Positions 17,248 through 25,809 of a stretch of 64,000 nt of DNA are shown one piece after another. A program made the translations under genes and the position numbers. The stretch comes from Lachnospiraceae bacterium (GTDB lineage Bacteria > Bacillota > Clostridia > Lachnospirales > Lachnospiraceae): NCBI GenBank assembly GCA_015056815.1, contig SVFN01000005.1:62001-126000 (forward strand), read 5' to 3'. Position 1 is the first letter of the stretch. Each line of letters begins with the position of its first letter. The notes below the pieces were generated by a model. The model ran no database searches. It was not told the DNA's origin and saw nothing but the letters and a program-made list of their open reading frames with translations.

Positions 17248-20200
17248 TTACATACTGCCCCTTAGTCCCGCTATGATCTCCAGACACTGCTCTGTGTCAA
17301 TGTTTGCAACCGCCTTGTGCAGTTCTTCTATCTGACCTGCGATTTCTTCCTCAAATGCATATTCCTTCAGCGCATTATCCGCTTCCTCCATGCCGTCCAT
17401 ATCTAGATCGTTGCAGTTCGCCTCAAGCTCCTTAAGAAGCTGTTCCAGGTTTCCCCGGTCAATAACCGGCTTCTTTTGCACCGCAGGCTCAGCCTCATTC
17501 TTTTCAAAATAAGGGGTCAGCTCTTTTAACAGACTCTCAAAGCCGTTAAGTAACGCTCCCGTATCCGAGCGGATCGTATCGATATCTCCGGCTTTCCCGG
17601 CCATTTCCAGATCTTCCGCCTGTTTCCCGAGCTCCATGGCTCCGATCTGTCGGGAACTGCTCTTTAAGGCGTGGACTCTGATCGTATAATTCTCCCAGTC
17701 TTCCCCGTCAAAGGCTTCTCTGATCGCTTCGAAACGCTCCTCTCCCGAACGGTAATATTCCCCGATGATCTTGTCATATAATGCCGCAGAACCGAGAGCC
17801 CGCACCGCGCTTTCGGTATCAAGCACTCTGCAGGATGCAAATACTGTCTGTTCCTGCTTCATGACGGCCTCATCCTCTGTCCGGCTTTCTTCAAAAGAAC
17901 TGATCCGTTCCTTCGGCAGCCACAGTCTGATCTTTTCGGAAAGCTCTCTGATATCGATCGGCTTGCCCACAAAGTCATTCATGCCGGCTTCCTTAAACAG
18001 TTTTCTCGCCTCTTCCATCACATTGGCGGAAAGTGCGATGATCACAGGCTGATGAATGGCATCCCCCTCTGAACGGATCAGCTTTGTCGCATCCACGCCA
18101 TCGATATCCGGCATCATATGATCCATAAATACAATATCGTATGCTTCCGCCTTTACCCGTTCGATCGCGCTCTGTCCGCCGTCAGCCATATCCGGTCTGA
18201 TCTGCAGCGTCGCAAGTAATCCCTCCGCGATCGTCAGGTTGATCGGATTGTCATCGACCACCAGGATCTTCGCCTCCGGTGCCACGAAATCAGGCTGAAA
18301 GATCTTTTCCTCATCGATACGCCGGCTCTCCTGATAGCGCTCATTCAGTGCACGCGCCGCGCTCATGGTCGTGACCGGTTTGCGCAGGATATGCACGTTG
18401 GAAAGTCCCGTTCCCGGATCAAAATCCGCTCCCGCCCAGATCAGACCGGTCACCTGTGCGTTGGCTCCCAGAAATGCCTTTACCCTGTCATCATAGAACA
18501 TTTCGTCGATAAAGAGGAATTCCTTTTTGCCGCTCTCTGTGTAATCCTCAGCCGAAGCGATCACACCGCCTTCGGCGCCGAGATGTCTCATTTCTTCCAG
18601 AAACAGTGCCGTTCCCTCATTCTTTTCCCCGAACAGATAAACATACTTTCCGGCAGCATCCTCTACTTCCATATCGTTGGTGGCATCCACCACCTTCTGC
18701 GGTATCTCAAACCAGAAATCAGAACCCTTTCCGTATTCACTCGTCACGCCGATCCTGCCTCCCATGGCCTCCACGAGACGCTGCGAGATCGCAAGCCCCA
18801 GTCCTGTCCCTTCCACAGACCGGTTGCGCCTTGAATCCACCTGCTGGAAGCTCACGAACAGCTTTCCGATATCTTCTTTTCGGATCCCGATGCCGGTATC
18901 CTTCACATGGCACACCATGTTTACCCTTCCGTCCGCCAGATCTTCATACCGGATCTGGATCCCGACCAGTCCCGCTTTCGTGAATTTGATCGCATTGTTT
19001 GCCAGATTGATGAGCACCTGTCTGATGCGCATCGCATCACCGCAGAGTCTGCGCGGCAGTTTGGTCTCTACCGTGACAAAAAACAGTAACGGCTTTGTAC
19101 CTATCCTCGTATTCAGGACTCCCGCAATATCGGAGAGCTCTGCATTCGGCTCATATTCCTCCTCTAAGATCTCCATCTTGCCGGACTCGATCTTGGAATA
19201 ATCAAGTATATCATTAATGATATTGAGCAGATTCTTGCCGGAGCTCTGTATCTGTAAAAGGTAATCCTCAAGCTGCGGGGAATCCTTTTCCCGGATCGCA
19301 AGCTCCGCCATCCCGATGACTGCATTCATGGGTGTACGGATCTCATGACTCATATTCGCCAAAAAATCCGACTTCATGCGTCCGGCCCGCTCTAACTCCT
19401 CATTCGCCTGCTCCATCGCCTGCAGACGAGTGATGGAATCCGTGGAATCATGGAGAATATAGAGGGTTCCGATGTCTCCCCTGCTGCCGCCGAGCACTCT
19501 GACCGTCACACGGAAATAATGCTCTCTGTCCACGCCTTTATAAGCAATGCGTCCCTCGCCCTCCACGTTATTGACGGAGTTCACCCATTCCTCCAGCTTT
19601 TTCTTGTCCTCAAAATCGGCGATCAGACTTTGCGGCAATGTGTTTTTTACCATGTCATTGATATGGATCAGATCATCATGCTTATCGTACAGGATCAGAC
19701 CGTCGCTCATATCATTTGCAAAGCTGTCAAGCGACCATTCCCTTAGCCTGCTTCTTGCATATCCTCCGGTCAGATACAGACAGAAAACGGAAATGATATT
19801 ATAGCCCGCACTCAGCACCCACACCGGGAGCAGGAAACGTATCCTCAGAGTTTCTATAATACTGTAAACAAACATGATCAGGATCATAGCGATATAGCCT
19901 GACCGGAAAATCCTGTGCGAGTACCGGATACATCCGATCAGAACGATCAGGATCAGTAAAAGATTGAGATATCCTGCGACACGATAAGAACGATAACTGA
20001 ACAGAAGACCCGTATTTTTAGTGTCTACCGCCACCCAGAAAGCCTTACCGAAAAAAATTCTCCGCTGAAAGGAAAAGATTCTCGCTCCCATATACTGACT
20101 GACAACGAGATAAGTCTGATATATACAGAGTCCCGCCGACAGGACAAGGCATCCCGGCCACTGTCTGTAGCGGTCGACCAGAATGATCATAACCAGAATC

Positions 20201-20424
20201 GCAAAAAGAAACCAGGCATGCAGGAACTGATACGGAAGCAGCACTTTGGAAACCACCACCATATCCTGCGCACCCAGAATCGGCACACAAATCAGATCTC
20301 CGGCTGCGATGATCGCCGCTACCGCCAGAAACCCGTTATTTCTTCTCTTGTCCATCGCTCCCACGACCCCACATGCTACGGAAACGATAAAAAAAATCAT
20401 GAACAAAAACTTAAGTAACCCCAT
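17248..20424 (-). CDS. Hybrid sensor histidine kinase (7TM, HisKA, HATPase, REC, Hpt)
   Basis: A 1058-residue membrane phosphorelay protein. Residues ~1-235 form seven membrane helices of the 7TM sensor type. A PAS-like segment (~240-345) precedes the HisKA domain with H360 in SHEIRTPMNAVIGM. The ATPase domain has the N box NLANNAIKF, DTGIGI and GTGLGLAIS. A degenerate receiver-like stretch lies at ~600-720, then a true receiver with phosphoacceptor D768 (FMDHMMPD), and a C-terminal Hpt domain with H918 (VHALKSSS). So phosphate can travel His-Asp-His within one protein to an unlinked regulator. The solute-binding lipoprotein gene follows in the same direction, pointing to a nutrient-sensing role. 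Confidence 0.92.
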   Translation of the reverse strand: MGLLKFLFMIFFIVSVACGVVGAMDKRRNNGFLAVAAIIAAGDLICVPILGAQDMVVVSKVLLPYQFLHAWFLFAILVMIILVDRYRQWPGCLVLSAGLCIYQTYLVVSQYMGARIFSFQRRIFFGKAFWVAVDTKNTGLLFSYRSYRVAGYLNLLLILIVLIGCIRYSHRIFRSGYIAMILIMFVYSIIETLRIRFLLPVWVLSAGYNIISVFCLYLTGGYARSRLREWSLDSFANDMSDGLILYDKHDDLIHINDMVKNTLPQSLIADFEDKKKLEEWVNSVNNVEGEGRIAYKGVDREHYFRVTVRVLGGSRGDIGTLYILHDSTDSITRLQAMEQANEELERAGRMKSDFLANMSHEIRTPMNAVIGMAELAIREKDSPQLEDYLLQIQSSGKNLLNIINDILDYSKIESGKMEILEEEYEPNAELSDIAGVLNTRIGTKPLLFFVTVETKLPRRLCGDAMRIRQVLINLANNAIKFTKAGLVGIQIRYEDLADGRVNMVCHVKDTGIGIRKEDIGKLFVSFQQVDSRRNRSVEGTGLGLAISQRLVEAMGGRIGVTSEYGKGSDFWFEIPQKVVDATNDMEVEDAAGKYVYLFGEKNEGTALFLEEMRHLGAEGGVIASAEDYTESGKKEFLFIDEMFYDDRVKAFLGANAQVTGLIWAGADFDPGTGLSNVHILRKPVTTMSAARALNERYQESRRIDEEKIFQPDFVAPEAKILVVDDNPINLTIAEGLLATLQIRPDMADGGQSAIERVKAEAYDIVFMDHMMPDIDGVDATKLIRSEGDAIHQPVIIALSANVMEEARKLFKEAGMNDFVGKPIDIRELSEKIRLWLPKERISSFEESRTEDEAVMKQEQTVFASCRVLDTESAVRALGSAALYDKIIGEYYRSGEERFEAIREAFDGEDWENYTIRVHALKSSSRQIGAMELGKQAEDLEMAGKAGDIDTIRSDTGALLNGFESLLKELTPYFEKNEAEPAVQKKPVIDRGNLEQLLKELEANCNDLDMDGMEEADNALKEYAFEEEIAGQIEELHKAVANIDTEQCLEIIAGLRGSM

Positions 20425-20591
20425 GCCAAGTCCTCATCTGACTGCGCCTTCGTTTCTGAACTCATAATAAGTGAAAAAATAAATATAAGTACAGATATTT
20501 TAACATATATAGAGGAAAATGGCAATTATTTGGTTTACATAACTATTTTGTAATTTCCTTGAAGAAACGGACTATCTTCATTAATTTTTTC

Positions 20592-20619
20592 TTGAACAAT
20601 CGTATTCTTTCTTTATAAT
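20592..20619 (+). promoter_or_regulatory. Promoter of the decayed ATPase gene
   Basis: TTGAAC, 16 bases, TATAAT, followed by GAGGAGGG ahead of the ATG at 20648. The control region looks intact although the gene is broken. Confidence 0.6.
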
Positions 20620-20647
20620 AGAATAGCCTTATACGAGGAGGGATACT

Positions 20648-21637
20648 ATGTTTTTCACACGCAAAGTATATGACTAAGTGACAGAATGGAAGCAACATTA
20701 CGCGGACCAATATGCGGTATTACTGGAAGGGACCAGACGAGTAGGAAAGTCAACGATTGCCGAACACTTTGCAAAGAATGAATACCGTTCCTATATTCTG
20801 ATCGATTTCTCAAAGACGACGGAAAATATAAAGAAGTGTTTTGAAGATATCGACAATAAAAATATATTCTTTTTACGCCTTCAGGCAGAAACGGGAGTGA
20901 CTCTGCATGAACATGAATCACTTATTATTTTGATGAAGTACAGCTTTTTCCCAAAGCCAGACAGGCAATAAAACATCTGGTTGCAGATGGCAGGTATCAC
21001 TATATTGAAACAGGATCTATTATCTCCATAAAAAAGAATGTAAAAGATATTCTGATTCCCTCAGAAGAAATGAAAATCCAAGTATTTCCAATGGATTATG
21101 AAGAATTCTGTGCGGCTACCGGAAACAATTATGCTCTTTTAAAGCAAATATATGATACAGACAAGGGAATCGGGCAGGACAGCTTGCCATTGATAGCAGA
21201 AAATTCAGAATCACAACCACAATCAACAAGAAAATATCAGTCTGTTCATTACAGCGATGTTCATAGACAGACCTGAAGTGGAAAACGAATTGTATGCCAA
21301 ATTGTTATCGGATAAGCTTCCTGTCAATCTGTGATATCTGTATGAGAATCTGGTTGCACAGATGATCGCAGCAGCAAACATTGAACTGTACTACCATACA
21401 TGTGAAAAGAAAGGTAGCACTCATTATTACGAAGTGGCTTTTTCAGTCTCAGAAGGCAGTAAAATAAACGTATTTGAGGTAAAAGCATCGGGAAAGGGAA
21501 AGCATGAGTCCATTACAGAGTTTTCGAAAAAGTATTCGAAAAACGTCAGTAAAGCATATTGGTTATCCCAAAAGGATGTGGGCAAAGAGGAAGCGTTATT
21601 CCTCAAACCAATATATCTGACACCGTTTCTGCTTTGA
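20648..21637 (+). pseudogene. Broken AAA ATPase of the DUF4143 type
   Basis: The reading MFFTRKVYD is stopped by TAA at codon 10, then continues in frame as VTEWKQHYADQYAVLLEGTRRVGKSTIAEHF, with the Walker A motif GTRRVGKST. Near 20930 one T is missing: frame one gives LIILMKYSFFPK, while the restored frame gives LIIFDEVQLFPKARQAIKH, including the Walker B DE. The protein resumes as ETGSIISIKKN and MDYEEFCAATGNN, both typical of the DUF4143 ATPases. A further deletion near 21190, a frameshift near 21235 and a TGA at about 21332 follow before the endonuclease-like C-terminus FEVKASGKGKHESITEF. At least four lesions mean it cannot be functional. These ATPases are common, often strain-variable genes. 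Confidence 0.9.
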
Positions 21638-21644
21638 CCACGGA

Positions 21645-21675
21645 ACAAAAGTCCTAGGACTGTTAGGACTTTTGT
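21645..21675. terminator. Rho-independent terminator
   Basis: ACAAAAGTCCTA and TAGGACTTTTGT form a perfect 12-bp stem with a 7-base loop directly after the ATPase pseudogene; symmetric, so it can act in both directions. Confidence 0.75.
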
Positions 21676-21760
21676 GTCATTAGATTTTCTTTGCATTTTT
21701 ATCCCACAAAAGGTTTCATCTGCGAAATGAAATTTTCCACATATTCATTTGAAAAAGTTA

Positions 21761-21789
21761 TTGACAACCAGCCTTTAAAGTAGTATGCT
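21761..21789 (+). promoter_or_regulatory. Near-consensus sigma-A promoter
   Basis: TTGACA, exactly 17 bases, TATGCT. This is the best -35/-10 match in the accessory region and drives the orphan 137-aa gene. Confidence 0.85.
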
Positions 21790-21794
21790 TAAGA

Positions 21795-21825
21795 CGTATC
21801 GTTAGACGAATCGTTCCACGTGGAA
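21795..21825 (+). promoter_or_regulatory. Two adjacent palindromic operator candidates
   Basis: Right after the promoter lie the imperfect palindrome CGTATCGTTAGACGAATCG (21795-21813) and the perfect 12-bp palindrome TTCCACGTGGAA (21814-21825). Both fall at or just past the expected +1, a typical repressor position. No regulator gene is adjacent. Confidence 0.6.
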
Positions 21826-21853
21826 TCAAACTAAGAGAAAGGGGAAGTTTGTT

Positions 21854-22267
21854 ATGAAAGAATTGAAGACAAAATCTCAAGAATGGATCATGAACACAAA
21901 TTTGGCAGTTGCACGGGGCTGGCGCTGTTGCGATTATTGGGCTAACAAAAGTCCAGCTGTTGCAGTCGGTGACGATGTCAAGGTGATCGATATCGCCAGC
22001 AAAGAACGCCCTACAATTTTCGAGGGCGTTGTTCATGAAATCCTTGTTGCAACACCGCGCGATGCTTTTGATCAATTTTGGGCTCTCGAAAAAGAACATC
22101 CCGGAGCTTTGCACCTGCTCGGCTGCTCATATGATTTGGACAAGTTCGACCCGGCTAACCCTGCCAAAAAGAACAGCATGTTCGCGCAATATGTGAAAGT
22201 GATGAAGGCTGCATTTACCGGCGACTTACGGAACGAAATCACCCACATTATCGTTCGCTTGTGCTAA
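21854..22267 (+). CDS. Orphan hypothetical protein (137 aa)
   Basis: I do not recognise this protein. It is soluble, with no signal peptide or membrane helix, and starts at an ATG behind AAGGGG. The middle reads AVAVGDDVKVIDIASKERPTIFEGVVHEIL, which resembles a small beta-barrel-like strand pattern, followed by a mixed helical part ending FTGDLRNEITHIIVRLC. Base and codon use (many GGC, GCG, CGC and GTT codons) differ from the AT-rich genes next to it. With its own strong promoter and operator-like palindromes it looks like a self-contained, regulated cassette brought in by transfer. Function unknown. Confidence 0.7.
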   Translation: MKELKTKSQEWIMNTNLAVARGWRCCDYWANKSPAVAVGDDVKVIDIASKERPTIFEGVVHEILVATPRDAFDQFWALEKEHPGALHLLGCSYDLDKFDPANPAKKNSMFAQYVKVMKAAFTGDLRNEITHIIVRLC

Positions 22268-22278
22268 CTTTTTGATTT

Positions 22279-22308
22279 TTCATGCTCGGCGATTACGTCG
22301 AGCATGAA
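22279..22308. repeat. Inverted repeat after the orphan gene
   Basis: TTCATGCTCG and CGAGCATGAA form a perfect 10-bp stem with a 10-base loop, 12 bases past the stop codon. There is no T-run after it on the plus strand, so it is at best a weak terminator. From 22309 to 22462 I see nothing identifiable. Confidence 0.6.
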
Positions 22309-22462
22309 GAATGGCGGTAGCCAAGCGTTAACGCGACAAGCAGAAACGGTATCCACTTGCGAATATCTGGTAACAAGATCCAGGAATTTTCCACTATCAT
22401 TACAGCAGAAACATACAGTTTATTGTAATCGTTCCAGAATTACCTTATGAGATTATTCCGAA

Positions 22463-22690
22463 TTAATATGGGAAATCATCTGTTAATGATAATATAGCAT
22501 TCTGCCCTCTCGGCGAGCCTTCTATATTCAAATAGCCTGCCTTTATCAATATGTTAATGGCTTCTCATAAAGCCACTACATTTTTCCGGCTTTTTAATTT
22601 TGTCATCAGTACTTTTCTGGATACCTGATTATTTTTTAGAAATACAGATACTGTCTTGGTGCTTTTATAATCAGCGAATTCATCCTTCAA
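22463..22690 (-). pseudogene. Decayed winged-helix-like gene fragment
   Basis: Not in the ORF track. On the minus strand a continuous coding-like frame reads FLKNNQVSRKVLMTKLKSRK, then NVVAL, a TGA stop, then EAINILIKAGYLNIEGSPRG and QNAILSLTDDFPY before TAA. The pattern of two helices followed by a strand-turn-strand ending (GYLNIEG-P-G-NA-L-LT) looks like the C-terminal winged helix of a small DNA-binding protein. One in-frame TGA and the lack of a good start argue for decay. It lies just downstream of the 283-aa gene and may have been in its operon. Family not identified. Confidence 0.5.
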
Positions 22691-22695
22691 GCATC

Positions 22696-23547
22696 TTATT
22701 CAATCGACACTTCTCGAATTATTGTATTTACTAACTCCATGGTTTTGTCTTTATCATCCCTACTTTTATTTATCTCGAAAATCATTTTAAGAATTTCTCC
22801 ACTTACCCTATCTCCACCCAAAGAGGAAAAGATCAAAAACCGACTTCTTTCTACGCCTTTTTTTAATGTATCTAATTTTTTGAGTCTAATATCTAGTTCT
22901 TCCTCCTTAAACTCCAAAACATTACCTAATCGTTTATTTCTTTCAACTTTGTGTTTTAATGCAATTCTTGTACTTTTCTTTTCTTTTCCATTCCATCCAG
23001 CATTATCTAATCCTAATTGACGAATAAGCTTATCTAAAATTGTTGTACTCCTGATTCCTCTTTTTTCCGCCAAATCATTAATCACCTCATTAAACATTGA
23101 CACTCTTTCGTCTTCATATTCTGGTAATAAAAATTCTTCTCTTTTCCACCTTTCATGTTCAGTTTTTTCTTTGATTGTCGAATATACTATCAAATTCTGT
23201 CTCACTCTTTCCGAAACACCAATGAGCTCACATTTTTCTTCAATATCTTCTACAAACCAACTATCCTTTTCTGATTTCTCTTTTGTATCAATTTCATGTT
23301 CCTTTATTTCTTCTCTCTTGCTTTCTCCGCAATTATCTTTTTCATCTATTTTCTCCAAGTATCCCCAAAGTTCTTTTGTCAAATCAATTTGTTTCTCTCT
23401 TTGCCCATTGGAATACGAAAGCAAAATTTGAGTTCTCTGTATATCCAGATTAACACTTACTAAGGGTGAACTCATATCTGAATCAGCATAATTAATTGTA
23501 AGATTAACATTCCAATCTTTGGCATCACGTTTTATTTTACGTTTCAT
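22696..23547 (-). CDS. Hypothetical charged protein (283 aa), AT-rich gene
   Basis: I do not recognise this soluble, highly charged protein. A beta-rich N-terminus (about 10-60, NLTINYADSDMSSPLVSVNL) is followed by a Glu/Lys-rich linker (70-105) and a helical C-terminal two thirds with a probable coiled-coil near 210-245. The gene is markedly AT-rich compared with the core genes on either side of the island. The ATG has a good GAGAGGAACG site. It is an apparently intact gene among decayed ones, so probably a recently acquired accessory gene. No transposase, phage or plasmid hallmark is visible in it. Confidence 0.65.
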   Translation of the reverse strand: MKRKIKRDAKDWNVNLTINYADSDMSSPLVSVNLDIQRTQILLSYSNGQREKQIDLTKELWGYLEKIDEKDNCGESKREEIKEHEIDTKEKSEKDSWFVEDIEEKCELIGVSERVRQNLIVYSTIKEKTEHERWKREEFLLPEYEDERVSMFNEVINDLAEKRGIRSTTILDKLIRQLGLDNAGWNGKEKKSTRIALKHKVERNKRLGNVLEFKEEELDIRLKKLDTLKKGVERSRFLIFSSLGGDRVSGEILKMIFEINKSRDDKDKTMELVNTIIREVSIE

Positions 23548-23778
23548 TTTACGTTCCTCTCTATGTTCATTTTTTCGTCTGTAAAATCATCTTAACAAAA
23601 AACCTAGTTGTCGTCAAGTATATGCTGAGGGAGACCTATCACCAGATATATTTCTCCTAAGGTGTAGAAAACCAAACAGGTATGATATCTATCTCCCTTT
23701 TCAAAAAAATGTTTTATTGTATTGGCACTAATCAGATTTCATTTTTTCGCCTATCACCTTCATCACAAAAAAGAACCA

Positions 23779-24072
23779 TTATATTTCTTCTTCCCACTCG
23801 TCCTCATAGTCTCCTGTCCTGTTCACCCGAACTTTTTTACCGGTATCCTGTTCATATTCCAGTCGCATTTCGTCCCTTCGTTTCTTTGATTTGTTCCTAA
23901 ATGATTTATAGGACATATCGTACTTCAAAAACAGCCAGTCTGTTAGATTTCGCGCCTTTGTATAATCGGAATGCTCTGTTTTTCTTCGTACTAATTTAGA
24001 TGGGTTAGTTATATGCGGCGGATAGGTATTTGTATTCATCCATTTGTTGTTCGGTTTTTTTACTCTACTCAT
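23779..24072 (-). CDS. Small basic hypothetical protein (97 aa)
   Basis: A 97-residue protein with no family I recognise. The N-terminal 40 residues are basic and Pro/Asn-rich, the middle has an aromatic helix-like stretch (ARNLTDWLFLKYDMSYKSF), followed by KSKKRRDEMRLEYEQ, and the end is very acidic (DYEDEWEEEI). A clear GGAGGAAG ribosome site precedes the ATG, which supports it as a real gene. A perfect 16-bp palindrome lies about 65 bases upstream. Size, charge pattern and setting suit a small regulatory or mobile-element protein, but that is not shown. Confidence 0.55.
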   Translation of the reverse strand: MSRVKKPNNKWMNTNTYPPHITNPSKLVRRKTEHSDYTKARNLTDWLFLKYDMSYKSFRNKSKKRRDEMRLEYEQDTGKKVRVNRTGDYEDEWEEEI

Positions 24073-24136
24073 GTTCCCGCTTCCTCCACTTATTCATCTT
24101 AATAAAATGACCTGATATTTTCATCATACACCCCCT

Positions 24137-24152
24137 GTCTCCTATAGGAGAC
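24137..24152. promoter_or_regulatory. Perfect 16-bp palindrome, operator candidate
   Basis: GTCTCCTATAGGAGAC is exactly self-complementary and lies upstream of the leftward 97-aa gene. The half-site TAGGAGAC recurs as a direct repeat at 31109-31130. From here to 24416 there is only a six-codon ORF (ATG at 24253, MQRAPP) behind a good GGAGG site, perhaps a leader or remnant. Confidence 0.5.
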
Positions 24153-24416
24153 CTCTCAAAAACATATAGAGCATGGTCAAAATCGAACCATACACAAACA
24201 AGCACCTCCTATTTATATATGGGTAACCTATATTTTTTTTGGAGGAAACCGTATGCAACGTGCGCCACCTTAATTCTTATGAAAACCTAACTGCATTGCT
24301 ATTTCATTCGTGCCGGAATAAGTTGTTTCTCAAGGGCAACATCTATCCATTCACCCTGAAATTAGAAAATGCAAATTCCGTTTATCAAACATCGTATTTA
24401 GAAAGGAACCTAACTT

Positions 24417-24884
24417 ATGGAAAAAATAAAATATTCAAAAAAAATAACCAAGCAAAGTGCTTCCAAAAGCATTCGATTAAAAACACAAGCTGTTCTGAAA
24501 AGTACGAAGACGCCAGAAAAGGATAGTCCGAAAAGAACTACATCTCCCTATATTTTGCTAATTCTCTCCGTGCTTGCCAAGTACAGCGATGAGCACCAGC
24601 CCCTGACGCCGAAGGATCTTACCGATAAGATCCACAGTGAATTTTATTATATGGATTGGTACGATCAGGGGTACATTATCAGCACCAGCGCGATCAGAAG
24701 ACTTTTGAGCACTTTTTATTATAATTTTTTTGATCCTCAAAATCCCATGCTTTCACTTGAAATGATCCATAAAAATGTAGAGGCGTTCGGATTCCGGCTG
24801 TATTATAATGACACCTACCCTAGAAGTTATTATGTAATCCTTTCACCGCAAAAGCATTCTTTTCTGAAAAATCCAAAGATCTAA
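24417..24884 (+). CDS. HTH-like protein resembling the N-terminus of WYL regulators
   Basis: A 155-residue protein with a basic, disordered start (MEKIKYSKKITKQSASKS) and then a helical domain from about residue 40: YILLILSVLAKYSDEHQPLTPKDLTDKI, a pattern like the N-terminal winged helix of WYL-domain regulators. A second part (ISTSAIRRLLSTFYYNF) could hold the recognition helix. The WYL ligand domain that normally follows is absent, so this is either a stand-alone HTH protein or a truncated regulator; the gene ends cleanly before a strong terminator. The ATG has GAAAGGAA upstream. Assignment rests on pattern only. Confidence 0.5.
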   Translation: MEKIKYSKKITKQSASKSIRLKTQAVLKSTKTPEKDSPKRTTSPYILLILSVLAKYSDEHQPLTPKDLTDKIHSEFYYMDWYDQGYIISTSAIRRLLSTFYYNFFDPQNPMLSLEMIHKNVEAFGFRLYYNDTYPRSYYVILSPQKHSFLKNPKI

Positions 24885-24907
24885 TCAAATAACTAAATCA
24901 AGGGAGG

Positions 24908-24935
24908 CGGGGCGTTTGCCCCGTTTTCTCTGTTT
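24908..24935 (+). terminator. Rho-independent terminator
   Basis: CGGGGC, a GTTT loop, GCCCCG, then TTTTCTCTGTTTTT. From 24936 to 25182 no intact gene is seen; a minus-strand stretch near 25020-25140 (EEAFMIYDMGGDWGFEQIG, then a frameshift) may be a decayed coding fragment of unknown family. Confidence 0.85.
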
Positions 24936-25182
24936 TTACATTTAATCCGTTTTGGCCGCTTTCTTCTTTTCTCCGTCCTCTATATATTCTGTCTTTCCCA
25001 TCTTTATGTAAACCGCTCACTTGCCGTACCGACAGACTCTGCCGCTTCAGCTATATGCGGTTTCACCCAATCTGCTCAAATCCCCAATCTCCTCCCATGT
25101 CGTAAATCATAAACGCCTCCTCATCTGAAATCGTTGAATCCCCGCATCCAGTTCTTTTGTTTCCTATGGGCTTACATTAATT

Positions 25183-25220
25183 TTAACAGGATACGAAAAT
25201 CAATGTTTGGCATTATTACT
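25183..25220. repeat. Dispersed 38-bp repeat, copy 1
   Basis: TTAACAGGATAC...AATGTTTGGCATTATTACT matches 31 of 38 positions with 29539-29576. The two copies are in the same orientation and bracket the 4.3-kb segment holding the IS remnant, the PARG pseudogene and several unknown genes. Confidence 0.55.
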
Positions 25221-25224
25221 CATT

Positions 25225-25253
25225 TTGAAAATTTTATGCGGCACTGATAAAAT
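25225..25253 (+). promoter_or_regulatory. Promoter of a truncated regulated gene
   Basis: TTGAAA, 17 bases, TAAAAT, followed by the palindromic pair at 25296-25324 and a GGAGG site with ATG at 25355. Confidence 0.6.
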
Positions 25254-25295
25254 AGGAAGTAAATTCCTTATAAAAAAGTTTATACAATTAAATAC

Positions 25296-25324
25296 CGAAG
25301 TGTACTTCGGCGAAGTTTACTTCG
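25296..25324 (+). promoter_or_regulatory. Tandem palindromic operator candidates
   Basis: CGAAGTGTACTTCG (25296-25309) and CGAAGTTTACTTCG (25311-25324) are two dyads at a 15-bp pitch; a third degenerate half, ATTTCGG, follows at about 25334. They lie between the promoter and the ATG at 25355. Confidence 0.6.
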
Positions 25325-25354
25325 GTAAAATCCATTTCGGTTTTTGGAGGTTTT

Positions 25355-25385
25355 ATGAAAGAAATATTCAGAGTTCGTCTGACAT
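25355..25385 (+). pseudogene. 5' end of a gene cut by the IS1380 remnant
   Basis: A strong GGAGG site precedes ATG and a short coding start, MKEIFRVRLTSMYIEN. The frame then enters DNA that is antisense to the IS1380 transposase and stops soon after. The gene has promoter and operators, so it was once a regulated gene. The plus-strand frame at 25810 beyond the remnant could be its remainder. Family not identifiable from so few residues. Confidence 0.45.
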
Positions 25386-25407
25386 CAATGTACATTGAAA
25401 ACTGTTG

Positions 25408-25790
25408 CTATTCGAGTTGTGGCCGAAGTTCCCTGATATTCTCAAGAGTTTCATAGAACTCAGCTTTATACGGGCAACTGCTTCACAATTTAAAAGTCGT
25501 ATATCGTGCTGAATGAACAACTCTTGCGGCTATCTTCATCAGCTTCAGCCTGACTGTATCTATGCGGAGCTTCCGCATATCTGCCGCAAGCGCCAGGCGT
25601 CTGAACCAGTTAAAGAGGTTGTATGCAAGTGCATGCAGACGGAGCCGGTTTGCATTAACGATCTTCGATTTACTGCTGACCAAAGAAAAACCAAAACCGT
25701 CCTTGCCTTCCTTGATGAAGTTTTCCATCTTTCCGCGTCTGCAGTAAAATTGACGTTCTTTACGGGAGACGCAGAATCAGTATGACTATG
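25408..25790 (-). mobile_element. IS1380-family transposase remnant (3' part)
   Basis: The minus strand encodes the C-terminal part of an IS1380-type DDE transposase: FYCRRGKMENFIKEGKDGF, then NANRLRLHALAYNLFNWFRRLAL and MRKLRIDTVRLKLMKIAARVVHSARY. It then meets TGA where a Cys codon is expected after TFKL, and the frame continues as SSCPYKAEFYETLENIRELRPQLE to the natural stop at 25408. A frameshift near 25770 separates the upstream HTDSAS piece. Only about 130 of the usual ~430-470 residues remain, so it is dead. It lies inside a plus-strand gene that starts at 25355. Confidence 0.85.
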
Positions 25791-25809
25791 CTCATAAATA
25801 AATACTGAT

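Noticed and set aside
24239-24526. 95-aa plus-strand ORF from TTG
   Set aside because: Overlaps the better 24417 gene out of frame; the GGAGG site here serves the tiny ATG at 24253, not this frame.
22696-24884. Toxin-antitoxin or anti-phage module from the small unknown genes
   Set aside because: Sizes and AT content are suggestive, but no toxin, nuclease or antitoxin motif is visible and gene orientations do not form a compact pair.
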